From: Gemmataceae bacterium
Lineage (GTDB): Bacteria; Planctomycetota; Planctomycetia; Gemmatales; Gemmataceae
DNA length: 11,459 bases
Reading direction: 5' to 3'
Assembly (NCBI GenBank): GCA_947490035.1
Contig: CANLGS010000054.1
Span: forward strand, 1-11,459
Shown here one piece after another: positions 1 through 6,648 of this stretch; within the stretch, counting starts at the first letter, position 1, and every line of letters begins with the position of its first letter. The notes beneath the pieces are model-generated. The model saw only the letters and a program-made list of their open reading frames with translations, was not told the origin of the DNA and ran no database searches. Made by a program: the position numbers and the translations under genes.

Positions 1-342
1 GCCAACGGAAGACGGCTGAGTACCCCAAGGGAGAAGGGATTCTGAGATGTGCCCTTGGCCTTCTGAGGGGGCGGTAACACCATGGCTTCCTCTCCATGTT
101 ATTCTGAGCCATGATGTTATAGCAAACCTCAAGTCACGCAAATCAGTAAGGCCACGCCCATCAATGATCGCAAGCACCAGGAGAAAGCCTTCAACTACAT
201 CGTGCGCCACAAGAGCGAAGGAGCTTGGGTGTGGACGTATCAAGACCCTGTTCCTGTTCTAAGTCCAGTCCCAGCGCCAAGCTCACCTCCAGTGCCAAGC
301 CCACCCTTTGCAAAGGGTGGGCTTGGGGGTACGTATAACCTC
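1..342. other. Non-coding or decayed stretch, no supported gene
   Basis: This 342-base stretch is visibly less GC-rich than the rest of the window and holds no gene I can support. The + strand frame of the following M20 gene is open back to a stop at 112-114. The translated stretch at about 160-250 (for example AFNYIVRHKSEGAW) looks somewhat protein-like and may be a remnant of another gene's C-terminus, but I do not recognise it. It is followed by a proline-rich stretch created by the palindrome at 295-326. A short inverted repeat (CCAAGGG at 25-31, CCCTTGG at 52-58) is present but unremarkable. Transferred or degenerated DNA is possible; the sequence alone does not settle it. Confidence 0.5.
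295..326. repeat. Perfect 32-bp palindrome
   Basis: Two 16-base arms (CCAAGCCCACCCTTTG and its exact reverse complement) meet with no spacer around a central TTTGCAAA. The symmetry ends at 294/327. A run of this type (ACCCTTTGCAAAGGGT) resembles short palindromic repeats scattered through many bacterial genomes. It lies 16 bases before the chosen M20 start, so it could be a cruciform, a binding site for a dimeric protein, or the tail of a dispersed repeat. Confidence 0.8.
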
Positions 343-1494
343 ATGCTGTCACTCCCACAACTGCTCGCCAGGCTCGTTCAGCTTCCCTCAGTGAACCCCA
401 TGGGTCGCACTGACATCGACCCTTCCATCCTGTACGAGTCGCGCGTCACAGCCTTCCTCGAAGAGCAACTGCGCGCGCTCGGCTGCGAGTTCCATCGCCA
501 GCGGGTGGTCGAAGGGCGCGACAACCTCGTCGCCACTTACACCCCGCCCACGCCGGCGCCGTTCAGCGTGATGTTTGAAGCGCACCAAGACACCGTGCCC
601 GTGGACGGCATGATCGTCGAGCCGTTCGGTGCGAAGGTCGAGGGCGGGAAACTGTACGGGCGCGGGTCGTGCGACGTGAAGGCCGGCGGCGCGGTCATGC
701 TTGCCGCGTTCGCGCGGCTGGTGCGCGAAAAGCCGGCCGGCAGCGCGAAGGTCACGCTCGCGTTCACCGTGGACGAGGAAAACGGCGGTCTCGGCGTGTC
801 GCACCTCATGCAATCCGGACTGCGCGCCGACTACGCTATCGTCGCCGAGCCGACACTGCTGAACATCGTGAACGCGCACAAGGGCGTCGCGCGCTGGGCA
901 CTCGAAACCTCAGGAAGGGCGTGCCACAGTTCCAGGCCCGAACAGGGCGTGAACGCCGTGTACAACATGGCGCGGCTGATCCGCGGCATCGAAGAGTACG
1001 CGCAGCAGTTGCAGAGCCTGCCGCCGGACCCGGTGCTCGGCGCGCGGACCATCTCTGTCGGGCGAATTGGCGGCGGCGTGTCGCCCAACACCGTCCCGGA
1101 CTTCTGCCGCGCCGAAGTGGACCGCCGGCTGCTGCCGGGCGAGACCTTCGACTCCGCGACCGCCGACCTCGACGCGTTCCTCCGCGCGCTGCCGGGCGTG
1201 GACTTCCCGTTCACGCTGACGCAGGCTTCGCCGGGCTGTACGCCGCTGGACCCGGCGCAGTCGGTGGAGTTGGTGAAACGGTTCGGGGCGACCATCGATT
1301 CGGTCGTCGGCACGCACACGGTTCATTCGGTGCCGTTCGGGACCGACGCGTCGCGCGTGGCCGTCGGCGGCGTGCCCTCGGTCGTGTTCGGGCCGGGGGA
1401 CATCGCCCAGGCGCACACCAAGGACGAGTGGATCGACCTCGCGCAGTTGGAACCGGCGGCCGAGATTCTGTTCCGCTTCGCGTGCGGAAAATGA
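343..1494 (+). CDS. M20-family metallopeptidase/deacylase (ArgE/DapE-like)
   Basis: Predicted cytoplasmic di-zinc amidohydrolase of 383 residues, essentially the usual ArgE/DapE length. Family members hydrolyse N-acyl amino acids or dipeptides, for example N-acetylornithine or succinyl-diaminopimelate. All expected metal and catalytic residues are visible: H81 with D83 (AHQDTVP), bridging D111 (GRGSCDVKAGG), catalytic E145 and metal E146 (VDEENGG), E169 (VAEPT) and H358 (QAHTKDEW). The dimerisation or lid domain spans roughly 180-290 and holds H195. No signal peptide is seen. I chose the ATG at 343 because homology-like sequence (LPQLLARLVQLPSVNP) begins there; the frame is open further upstream (GTG at 202), but that extension is proline-rich and partly encoded by the palindrome. 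There is no clear Shine-Dalgarno site. E169 in place of the Asp seen in some members still fits the family. The exact substrate cannot be read from the sequence. Family call is firm; ArgE versus DapE versus general M20 peptidase is open. Confidence 0.92.
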   Translation: MLSLPQLLARLVQLPSVNPMGRTDIDPSILYESRVTAFLEEQLRALGCEFHRQRVVEGRDNLVATYTPPTPAPFSVMFEAHQDTVPVDGMIVEPFGAKVEGGKLYGRGSCDVKAGGAVMLAAFARLVREKPAGSAKVTLAFTVDEENGGLGVSHLMQSGLRADYAIVAEPTLLNIVNAHKGVARWALETSGRACHSSRPEQGVNAVYNMARLIRGIEEYAQQLQSLPPDPVLGARTISVGRIGGGVSPNTVPDFCRAEVDRRLLPGETFDSATADLDAFLRALPGVDFPFTLTQASPGCTPLDPAQSVELVKRFGATIDSVVGTHTVHSVPFGTDASRVAVGGVPSVVFGPGDIAQAHTKDEWIDLAQLEPAAEILFRFACGK

Positions 1495-1518
1495 CTCGCG
1501 CGCCGCGCCGGCGCGGGC

Positions 1519-1524
1519 TACACT
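1519..1524 (+). promoter_or_regulatory. Possible -10 element (TACACT) for the small gene
   Basis: TACACT at 1519-1524 follows a GC-rich palindrome (CCGCGCCGGCGCGG, 1503-1516) and lies 41 bases before the ATG at 1566. It matches TATAAT at four of six positions. No good -35 is found at the usual spacing, so this is a weak call. The palindrome could instead end the M20 transcript, although no T-run follows it. Confidence 0.25.
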
Positions 1525-1565
1525 GACGAACGACGGGCCACAACTACTCACACCAGGAGATTGTC

Positions 1566-1724
1566 ATGAGCATCATTCGGATGGGGATGTCGGAAGACGG
1601 GAAGTTCGGCAACGGGTACGACGCGATCTTCGGCCCGAAGGACACGCCCGCGAAGGCGCCCGAACCCAAGAAGCCGGCCAAGAAGCCCGCGACGGCCAAG
1701 AAGAAGAGCGAGAAGAAGAAGTGA
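1566..1724 (+). CDS. Small basic protein with lysine/alanine/proline-rich tail
   Basis: A 52-residue reading frame with a proper ribosome site: AGGAG at 1555-1559, six bases before the ATG. The first ~23 residues (MSIIRMGMSEDGKFGNGYDA then IFG) look like a short folded or conserved head. Residues 25-52 are almost entirely K, A, P, E and T with PAKK-type repeats, giving a strongly positive tail like those of histone-H1-like or ribosome/nucleic-acid-associated proteins. I recall short planctomycete proteins starting in a similar way (MSIIR...GYDAIFG), but no function is known to me. The gene follows the M20 gene by 71 bases on the same strand and ends at a hairpin shared with the convergent kinase. 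Nucleic-acid binding is inference from charge alone. The good Shine-Dalgarno site and the high-GC codons support a real gene. Confidence 0.72.
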   Translation: MSIIRMGMSEDGKFGNGYDAIFGPKDTPAKAPEPKKPAKKPATAKKKSEKKK

Positions 1725-1729
1725 GTGTC

Positions 1730-1796
1730 GCCCGCCACTCCGTGGCGGTCTCCGTTTGAAAGCCGAAGCCAAAAGCACCGCCGCGGGGTGGCGGGC
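1730..1796. terminator. Hairpin repeats between convergent genes, likely terminator region
   Basis: CCGCCAC (1732-1738) and GTGGCGG (1742-1748) form a 7-bp stem with a 3-base loop directly after the small gene's stop. In addition GCCCGCCAC (1730-1738) pairs with GTGGCGGGC (1788-1796), giving an alternative 9-bp outer stem. The element sits in the 75-base gap between two convergent genes, ending at 1724 (+) and 1800 (-), so it is well placed to end transcription from both sides. No strong U-run follows, so intrinsic termination is not certain. Confidence 0.5.
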
Positions 1797-1799
1797 TAC

Positions 1800-4700
1800 C
1801 TACTCAGGCAACTTCTCCGGGTCGGTGCCCGCGTCGGTCACCTTCGTGCCCTTCAGGTCGGGGAAATCGACCGCGGTGGTGGCGATGTCCGCCCGCTTGA
1901 CGGCGGCGAGTTCCTTCAGACCGGCCGGCGGTGCGGCGAACGTCACCTTGCCGAGCCGCTTGCCGGTCCCGCTGACCGGTTCGCCCGCGTTGTCCACCCA
2001 GTCGTTCCAGCCCCATTCCTTCGCGACCCCGTCGCCGCCCGGACGGATCAGTGCGACCACCGCTGTCGCGTCGAAGTTCGCGTACCGGTTGGCCTTCTTC
2101 ACCTTCCAACTCAGCGCCGATGTCCAGTCGGTCGGATCGACGCCTTCGAGGTCCACCAGCGGCCGCCCCGCGCCCGGCACCGCGACGAACAGGCACTCGT
2201 CCGCTTCCACTTCGAGCTTCAACAAACCGGACGCGCGCGCCGCGTCGGCGGTCTTGCCGCCGTGCATCTCGATGAGCGGCCCGCCGACGAACGCGGTGAC
2301 GCGGTGGAACTTCGCGGTGCTGACTCCGCCGGCGGCCGGCTTGCCGCCCGCTTCGGTCAGCAGCACCGGGCCGTCGAGCGCGGTGAGCGTGTCGGTCATC
2401 GTCAGTTCCAGCCGGCGCGTGACCTCGACCCACACGCCGCGCCCGCGCCCGCGGATCACGCAGTGGTCGAACTTTACCTTCGGCGCCGGCCGCGAGCCTG
2501 GCTCCATCGTCATCAGCTTGGCTACGTCCGGCAGGTACACCGCGGCGGCCTGCGAGTCGTCCTTCTCGGCGAGCGTGAACACGCAGTTCTTGAACGTGCA
2601 ACTCTTGCCGCCGCTGATCGCGACCGCGGAGACGACCTCGCCCTTCGCGCGCGTCGGCTGGATTCGGAAGTGGATGCCGTCGAACGTCACCTCGCCGGAC
2701 TTCAACTTGAACAGGCTCTGATCGTTCTCCTCGTCTCCCTGACTCACCAGCACGAAAATACACTCAAGATACGGCCTGAACGTCACCCGCAGGTCGGCGT
2801 CGGTCGGCTTGGTCGCGGCCTTCAGTTCCTCGCCGTCCACCTTCAGATCGCCGGTGTGCCGGATCAGGATGATGTCGTCCGGGCGCGCGTCCCTCAACAA
2901 CATGCGGAGATCGCTGAACACGCCGGGCACCCGAAGGTCGGTGGCTGTGGCGTTCGGATACCAGACCTTCGTCTTCAACTCGGCCGCGGACACCGTGCGC
3001 GCCGGCGGCCAGGAACCCAGGTCCGGGTAGGCCCGGTGCAGCCAGAACGACGTGTTGGCCTTGTCGTGGAACGCGACGCCGAGCGGTTCCGGGCGCTCCC
3101 CCTTGTTCGCGGTGAACGGCGCCGACTCGGTGTCGATCTGGAGCCGGAACGCTTTCCACGGGCTGATTGAGGCAGCCGTCGTGGCGGGTTCGGTGTCGGA
3201 CCACAGGCGCTGCTTCAGATCGACGCGCCCCTTCTCTTCGACCGACAGTCCGGTGACCGTCTTGCTGTCCTCGAACGTCACCGGTCCGGCCGACGTGCTA
3301 ACCGGGTTGACGCGGTAGAACGCGTTCGTGTGCCCGAGCGGCACCGCGAATTGCACGTCCCGCAGTTTCTCCCCGCGGACGCGAACGACCACGCCGGACC
3401 GGACCGCGTCCGCGGTCTTGGCGTTAACCGGCGCGAACACGCAGTCCGCGGCGGTGACCAGCAGGTCGGCCGGCGCGCCAGTTTCGACCGCGGCGCCGTC
3501 GAATTCGAGCATGAACGACGAGCGGGTGAACTTCACCTCCGCGCGCGGTCCGGGTTCGCCCGCGGTCGCGTCGGCGAACTGCACCGCCGCGGCGTGCGGG
3601 GCGAAGCCGCAGTCGGCGAAGGTTGCGTTCGCGCCGGCAGGGAGCGCCACCGCGACCACGCCGGGCGCGAACAGGCACCGCGTCGCACTGAGGGCGAGCG
3701 GGTCGGTACTCTCGGGGGCACGCGACGCCGACACCGCACGCGGCGGGTCGGTGCGGTTCCGCAGCGCCTCGTTCGGCGCGAACACGCAGTCGGTGAGTTC
3801 GACGGTGGTCGCGTCCTCGATCCGCAACCCGGTGGTCTGGTTGGCGCTCGGCGCTTCTTCGTCCGCGGCTTCGTGGATGTCGAACCAGACGCCGCGGACC
3901 GCAACGGTGCCCGCCGCGAGCGTGAGCGAACCGGCGCCGCGCGCCGCGCGGGCCGTGACGATCAGTTTCGTTCCGTTCGCGCCGGGTCCGGCACCGACGA
4001 GTTCGAGCCTGGCCCCCTGGAACGCGACACCCTCCGGCACCTTCGTCAGGTCGAACGTGCGGGCCGCGAGTACCACCTTTGTCGTCGTCGTGTCTTTAAG
4101 TTTCTCCACCAACTCTTCGACCGTCTTCACGGGCGCGCCGGCCGGCGCGGGCGCGCCGGGCTGGGGCGCCCACTTCACGATGTCGTCCTTGCCGGCGGCC
4201 TTATCCTTCGGCGTGTCGTCCCACGCCGGGCGGACGGGGACGCCGGGGCCACTGGTGGACACGACGAACGCGACCACGGCCAGCGCCACCGCGACGGCGG
4301 CCGCGATCCACCACGGGCGGATACGCGGCGAGTCGGGCGCGAACTGTGATTGCGCCGGCACCGCTTGGGCCGCGGCGTCGTGCGCGAGCGCGTCGGCGAC
4401 GTTCAGCCGATCCGCCAGCCCCTTCAGATGCGCGATCAGTTCCGTCGGCGTCTGGTAGCGGTCCCTCTGGTCCTTCATCATCATGCGGGCGAGGATCGCG
4501 GCCAGTTCGTCGGGGATCGCGGGGTTGATCTCGCGCGGGTCGAGGAAGTCGTCTTCCTGGTGCGCGCGGAGCTTGCGGGCGGCGGTCCCTTCGGGCACCG
4601 GAGGGCGCCCAGTGAGCGCGTGGTAGAAGGTGCAGCCGAGCGAGTAGATGTCCGATCGCACGTCGGCGCGGCGCGGGTCGAGCGCCTGCTCCGGCGAGAT

Positions 4701-5582
4701 GTAGTCGAACGTGCCGAGCGTCACCCCGGACTGCGTGACGGTGCCGTTCACCAGTTCCGAACCCAGGTATCGCGCGAGACCCATATCGACGATCTTCGCG
4801 CGCCCGTCCGGGGTGATGAGGATGTTCGAGGGTTTGATGTCGCGGTGGACGACTCCGCGTTCGGCGGCGTGGTTCAACCCGGCGGCGACCTGCATCATGT
4901 ACCCGACGCACTCGCCGGCCGGAAGCAGCCCGTGGCGGTCGATGACGACGCGCAGGTTGTCGCCCTCGACGAACTCGAAGGCGATGAAGTGCAGCCCCTG
5001 GTCCTCACCGCAGTAGTAGACGCGGGCGACGTTCTCGTGGTCGAGCTTCGCGGCGGCGCGCCCCTCCTGCTTGAAGCGGGTCACGCTCTCGGGGTCGCGT
5101 GCGGCTTCGGGCGGCAGGATTTTCAGCGCGACGATGCGGCCGAGTTCGAGGTCGCGTGCCTTCAGCACGGCGGCCATGCCGCCGGCGCCGATGGCTTCGA
5201 TGAGTTCGTAGTGGCCCAGCCGGCGCCCGGCGATTGACGGCGCCTCGCCCGTGTACTCCAGCGGCACCGGCTGCGGCCCGTGCGCGGTCTTCTTCGCGTT
5301 CTGGGTGATGACCGTGGGCGCGTTGTCGGTGTTCGCCGCGGCGCCTTGCGGGTGCGCGAGGAAGTGCGCGATGTCGGACTCGGTGGAGCGTGCCCGCGAC
5401 GAACCGCCGGTGCGAACCAGATCGGACAGCGAGTGTTTCTGCTGGTGGGAGTCCGTGGACCCGTCCTTCTTTTCGGGCGGTAGCGGTTTCTGCTCCGGCG
5501 CAGCCGACGACGGGGCCGGCGCGGCGGGCTTCGCCGAGGACGGTCGGCCGGTCGGGTCGGTCGGGTCGGTCGGCGTTCCCAT
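1800..5582 (-). CDS. Membrane Ser/Thr protein kinase with beta-helix-like ectodomain
   Basis: A 1260-residue Hanks-type (PknB-like) kinase, numbered from the ATG at 5582. Residues 1-120 are a low-complexity, proline-rich N-terminus. The kinase domain spans about 122-392: glycine loop GAGGMAAV (from 132), lysine K154 in VALK, HRDIKPSN with catalytic D248, DMG (D266) replacing DFG, and SPEQ (about 296) replacing APE. One transmembrane helix lies at about 424-441 (WWIAAAVAVALAVVAFVV). The remaining ~800 residues should be outside the cytoplasm. They show short beta-rung repeats with cysteine: CxFAP four times (C599, C636, C658, C714), then related NCVF, HCVI and ECLF (1000, 1041, 1130), suggesting a right-handed parallel beta-helix of the pectate-lyase-repeat type. 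The fold is inference. All catalytic motifs are present, so the kinase should be active, perhaps sensing an envelope or carbohydrate ligand. The frame is open to a TTG at 5729, with another ATG at 5693. I prefer 5582 because sequence upstream of it looks untranslated and structured. Confidence 0.94.
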   Translation of the reverse strand: MGTPTDPTDPTGRPSSAKPAAPAPSSAAPEQKPLPPEKKDGSTDSHQQKHSLSDLVRTGGSSRARSTESDIAHFLAHPQGAAANTDNAPTVITQNAKKTAHGPQPVPLEYTGEAPSIAGRRLGHYELIEAIGAGGMAAVLKARDLELGRIVALKILPPEAARDPESVTRFKQEGRAAAKLDHENVARVYYCGEDQGLHFIAFEFVEGDNLRVVIDRHGLLPAGECVGYMMQVAAGLNHAAERGVVHRDIKPSNILITPDGRAKIVDMGLARYLGSELVNGTVTQSGVTLGTFDYISPEQALDPRRADVRSDIYSLGCTFYHALTGRPPVPEGTAARKLRAHQEDDFLDPREINPAIPDELAAILARMMMKDQRDRYQTPTELIAHLKGLADRLNVADALAHDAAAQAVPAQSQFAPDSPRIRPWWIAAAVAVALAVVAFVVSTSGPGVPVRPAWDDTPKDKAAGKDDIVKWAPQPGAPAPAGAPVKTVEELVEKLKDTTTTKVVLAARTFDLTKVPEGVAFQGARLELVGAGPGANGTKLIVTARAARGAGSLTLAAGTVAVRGVWFDIHEAADEEAPSANQTTGLRIEDATTVELTDCVFAPNEALRNRTDPPRAVSASRAPESTDPLALSATRCLFAPGVVAVALPAGANATFADCGFAPHAAAVQFADATAGEPGPRAEVKFTRSSFMLEFDGAAVETGAPADLLVTAADCVFAPVNAKTADAVRSGVVVRVRGEKLRDVQFAVPLGHTNAFYRVNPVSTSAGPVTFEDSKTVTGLSVEEKGRVDLKQRLWSDTEPATTAASISPWKAFRLQIDTESAPFTANKGERPEPLGVAFHDKANTSFWLHRAYPDLGSWPPARTVSAAELKTKVWYPNATATDLRVPGVFSDLRMLLRDARPDDIILIRHTGDLKVDGEELKAATKPTDADLRVTFRPYLECIFVLVSQGDEENDQSLFKLKSGEVTFDGIHFRIQPTRAKGEVVSAVAISGGKSCTFKNCVFTLAEKDDSQAAAVYLPDVAKLMTMEPGSRPAPKVKFDHCVIRGRGRGVWVEVTRRLELTMTDTLTALDGPVLLTEAGGKPAAGGVSTAKFHRVTAFVGGPLIEMHGGKTADAARASGLLKLEVEADECLFVAVPGAGRPLVDLEGVDPTDWTSALSWKVKKANRYANFDATAVVALIRPGGDGVAKEWGWNDWVDNAGEPVSGTGKRLGKVTFAAPPAGLKELAAVKRADIATTAVDFPDLKGTKVTDAGTDPEKLPE

Positions 5583-5665
5583 TTCGGTTCGTACCACGGC
5601 CGCGGGCACGGCCCGCAAGAGTTCCAGTTTCGCCGCCGGGAGAAAGGGCTGGCGGCTCGTCGAAC

Positions 5666-5714
5666 GGCTTCCCGGAGAAGGGGAAGCCAGCATCCTGCCC
5701 GCACGAGAGCGGGC
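5666..5714 (-). promoter_or_regulatory. Two tandem hairpins in the kinase leader
   Basis: On the transcript, GCCCGC/GCGGGC (5697-5714, 6-bp stem, 6-base loop) comes first. It is followed by GGCTTCCC/GGGAAGCC (5666-5688, 8-bp stem, 7-base loop). Both lie between the predicted promoter and the ATG at 5582, inside a leader of roughly 165 bases. They could affect translation or mRNA stability. If translation instead starts at 5693 or 5729, one or both would be coding. Confidence 0.4.
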
Positions 5715-5756
5715 GTCCGGCCCGCGCAAAGACGCGCTCGTGAATTGGGCCCGTTA

Positions 5757-5786
5757 ACTATAGCTTACAACGGCGCCCCGTGTCAA
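5757..5786 (-). promoter_or_regulatory. Sigma70-type promoter for the kinase gene
   Basis: Reading the - strand, a perfect TTGACA (5786-5781) is followed by an 18-base spacer and TATAGT (5762-5757), one mismatch from TATAAT. It is correctly oriented and placed upstream of the kinase, in otherwise GC-rich DNA where such a match is unlikely by chance. Transcription should begin near 5750, giving a leader of about 165 bases before the ATG at 5582. Confidence 0.72.
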
Positions 5787-5824
5787 TTCTCACAATGTGG
5801 TTTCACCCTCGCGAGCGATCCCGC

Positions 5825-5943
5825 GGAGCAGAGCCGCAGATAACGCAGAAGAACGCAGATCAAGAGTGAAGACAGGAGTGTTTTGAAGAACTCTATTCTC
5901 GGCTTTGATCTGCGTTCTTCTGCGTTATCTGCGGCTCTGCTCC
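5825..5943. repeat. Inverted-repeat element, copy 1 (39-bp perfect arms)
   Basis: The arms at 5825-5863 and 5905-5943 are perfect 39-bp reverse complements, around a 41-base centre. The core reads AGCCGCAGATAACGCAGAAG and continues GAACGCAGAT. A second copy lies at 7328-7450, and the centres are also related (both begin close to AAGACA and end in TTTGATC). No coding capacity for a transposase is seen, so it is at most a non-autonomous element. GCGAGCG occurs on both sides (5811-5817 and 5954-5960) as a weak candidate target duplication, though it does not abut the arms. It lies between the divergent kinase and CAP promoters. Confidence 0.9.
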
Positions 5944-5974
5944 TTCGCTCCGTGCGAGCGCAACGGGTGCGCTG

Positions 5975-6003
5975 TTGTGTCAACCCCCGCGACCGGGCAC
6001 AAT
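5975..6003 (+). promoter_or_regulatory. Possible promoter for the CAP-protein gene
   Basis: TTGTGT (5975-5980), a 17-base spacer and CACAAT (5998-6003) form a moderate sigma70-like pair. The -10 element is 30 bases before the ATG at 6034. Both hexamers deviate from consensus, so this rests mainly on spacing and position. Confidence 0.35.
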
Positions 6004-6033
6004 AACGCCTTCCTTCCTCGTTCGGAGCAAACC

Positions 6034-6510
6034 ATGAGCCGGTTCGCCGTTCTCGCACTTGTGCTGGCTCTGGTCCCACTCGCCGGCGCCGACGACAAGA
6101 AAGACGACAAGAAGGACGAATTGAAACTGACCGCGGACGAACAGGCCGTCATCGACCGCACCAACGACGAGCGGCTGACGTTCGCGCTGAAGCCGCTGAA
6201 GGCCAACCCGCAACTGATGGAGGCGGCCCGCAAGCACGCGGAGAATATGGCTAAACAGGACAAACTCGAACACGTGCTGGACGAGAAAACCCCGTCCGAC
6301 CGCACGAAGGCCGCGGGGTACAAGTCCGGGTTCGTCGGCGAGAACATCGCGTGGAACCAGAAGGACGCGAAGGAAGTGCTGACCGGGTGGATGGACTCCG
6401 AAGGTCACCGCGACAACATCCTGAAAAAGGAGTACACCGAGATCGGAGTCGCGGTGGCGAAGAACGCCAAGGGCGAACCGTATTGGGTGCAGGTCTTCGG
6501 CAAGCGGTAG
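6034..6510 (+). CDS. Secreted CAP/SCP-domain protein (YkwD-like)
   Basis: A 158-residue exported protein. Residues 1-18 form a typical signal peptide (hydrophobic AVLALVLALVPLAGA), with cleavage likely near AGA-DD at 19-20. A charged D/K-rich linker follows at about 20-31, then a CAP domain at about 32-158. Family hallmarks are visible: helix 1 (DEQAVIDRTNDERL), H80 in the KLEH motif, E103 in VGENIAW, the signature WMDSEGHRDNIL with H125, and the C-terminal strand YWVQVFG. H80, E103 and H125 are the residues expected to line the CAP cleft. Start choice: GGAG at 6024-6027, six bases before the ATG. The frame is open upstream through the repeat, but that part would precede the signal peptide and is not credible. 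Bacterial CAP proteins are usually secreted, and their biochemical role is mostly unknown; no peptidase activity should be assumed. It heads a same-strand run with the SDR gene 138 bases downstream. Confidence 0.93.
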   Translation: MSRFAVLALVLALVPLAGADDKKDDKKDELKLTADEQAVIDRTNDERLTFALKPLKANPQLMEAARKHAENMAKQDKLEHVLDEKTPSDRTKAAGYKSGFVGENIAWNQKDAKEVLTGWMDSEGHRDNILKKEYTEIGVAVAKNAKGEPYWVQVFGKR

Positions 6511-6521
6511 GCGAAGCTGTT

Positions 6522-6635
6522 TGGGTAGGTGCCGCTTGCCGAGCGGCACGCTGCCCAACTCGGACCGCTTCAAGGGTATTCGTAACGCTCACCTCACGGG
6601 CTAGCCCGTGCCGCTCGGCAAGCGGCACCTACCCA
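6522..6635. repeat. Inverted-repeat element with 29-bp perfect arms
   Basis: The arms 6522-6550 and 6607-6635 are perfect 29-bp reverse complements (TGGGTAGGTGCCGCTTGCCG, then AGCGGCACG). Each arm has an inner 6-bp hairpin (GCCGCT/AGCGGC). The 56-base centre contributes to a separate perfect 16-bp palindrome, CACGGGCTAGCCCGTG (6595-6610), which overlaps the right arm, so alternative foldings compete. The element begins 12 bases after the CAP gene's stop and ends 13 bases before the SDR start, almost filling the gap. It has no coding capacity. Terminator, mRNA stabiliser or dispersed non-autonomous element are all possible. Confidence 0.9.
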
Positions 6636-6648
6636 GGCAGAAAACGCC

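Noticed and set aside
334..339. TATAAC just before the M20 ATG as a promoter -10 element (with TTGCAA at 308-313)
   Set aside because: The spacer would be 20 bases, and transcription would begin at or inside the start codon at 343, which fits poorly.
1725..4458. Long open frames on the + strand opposite the kinase (up to about 480 residues)
   Set aside because: They are arginine- and alanine-rich antisense shadows of a GC-rich gene. The - strand frame has clear kinase motifs and a good promoter.
5905..6033. N-terminal extension of the CAP protein (about 43 residues upstream of 6034)
   Set aside because: It is encoded by the repeat arm, and it would bury the signal peptide; a good GGAG site precedes the ATG at 6034.
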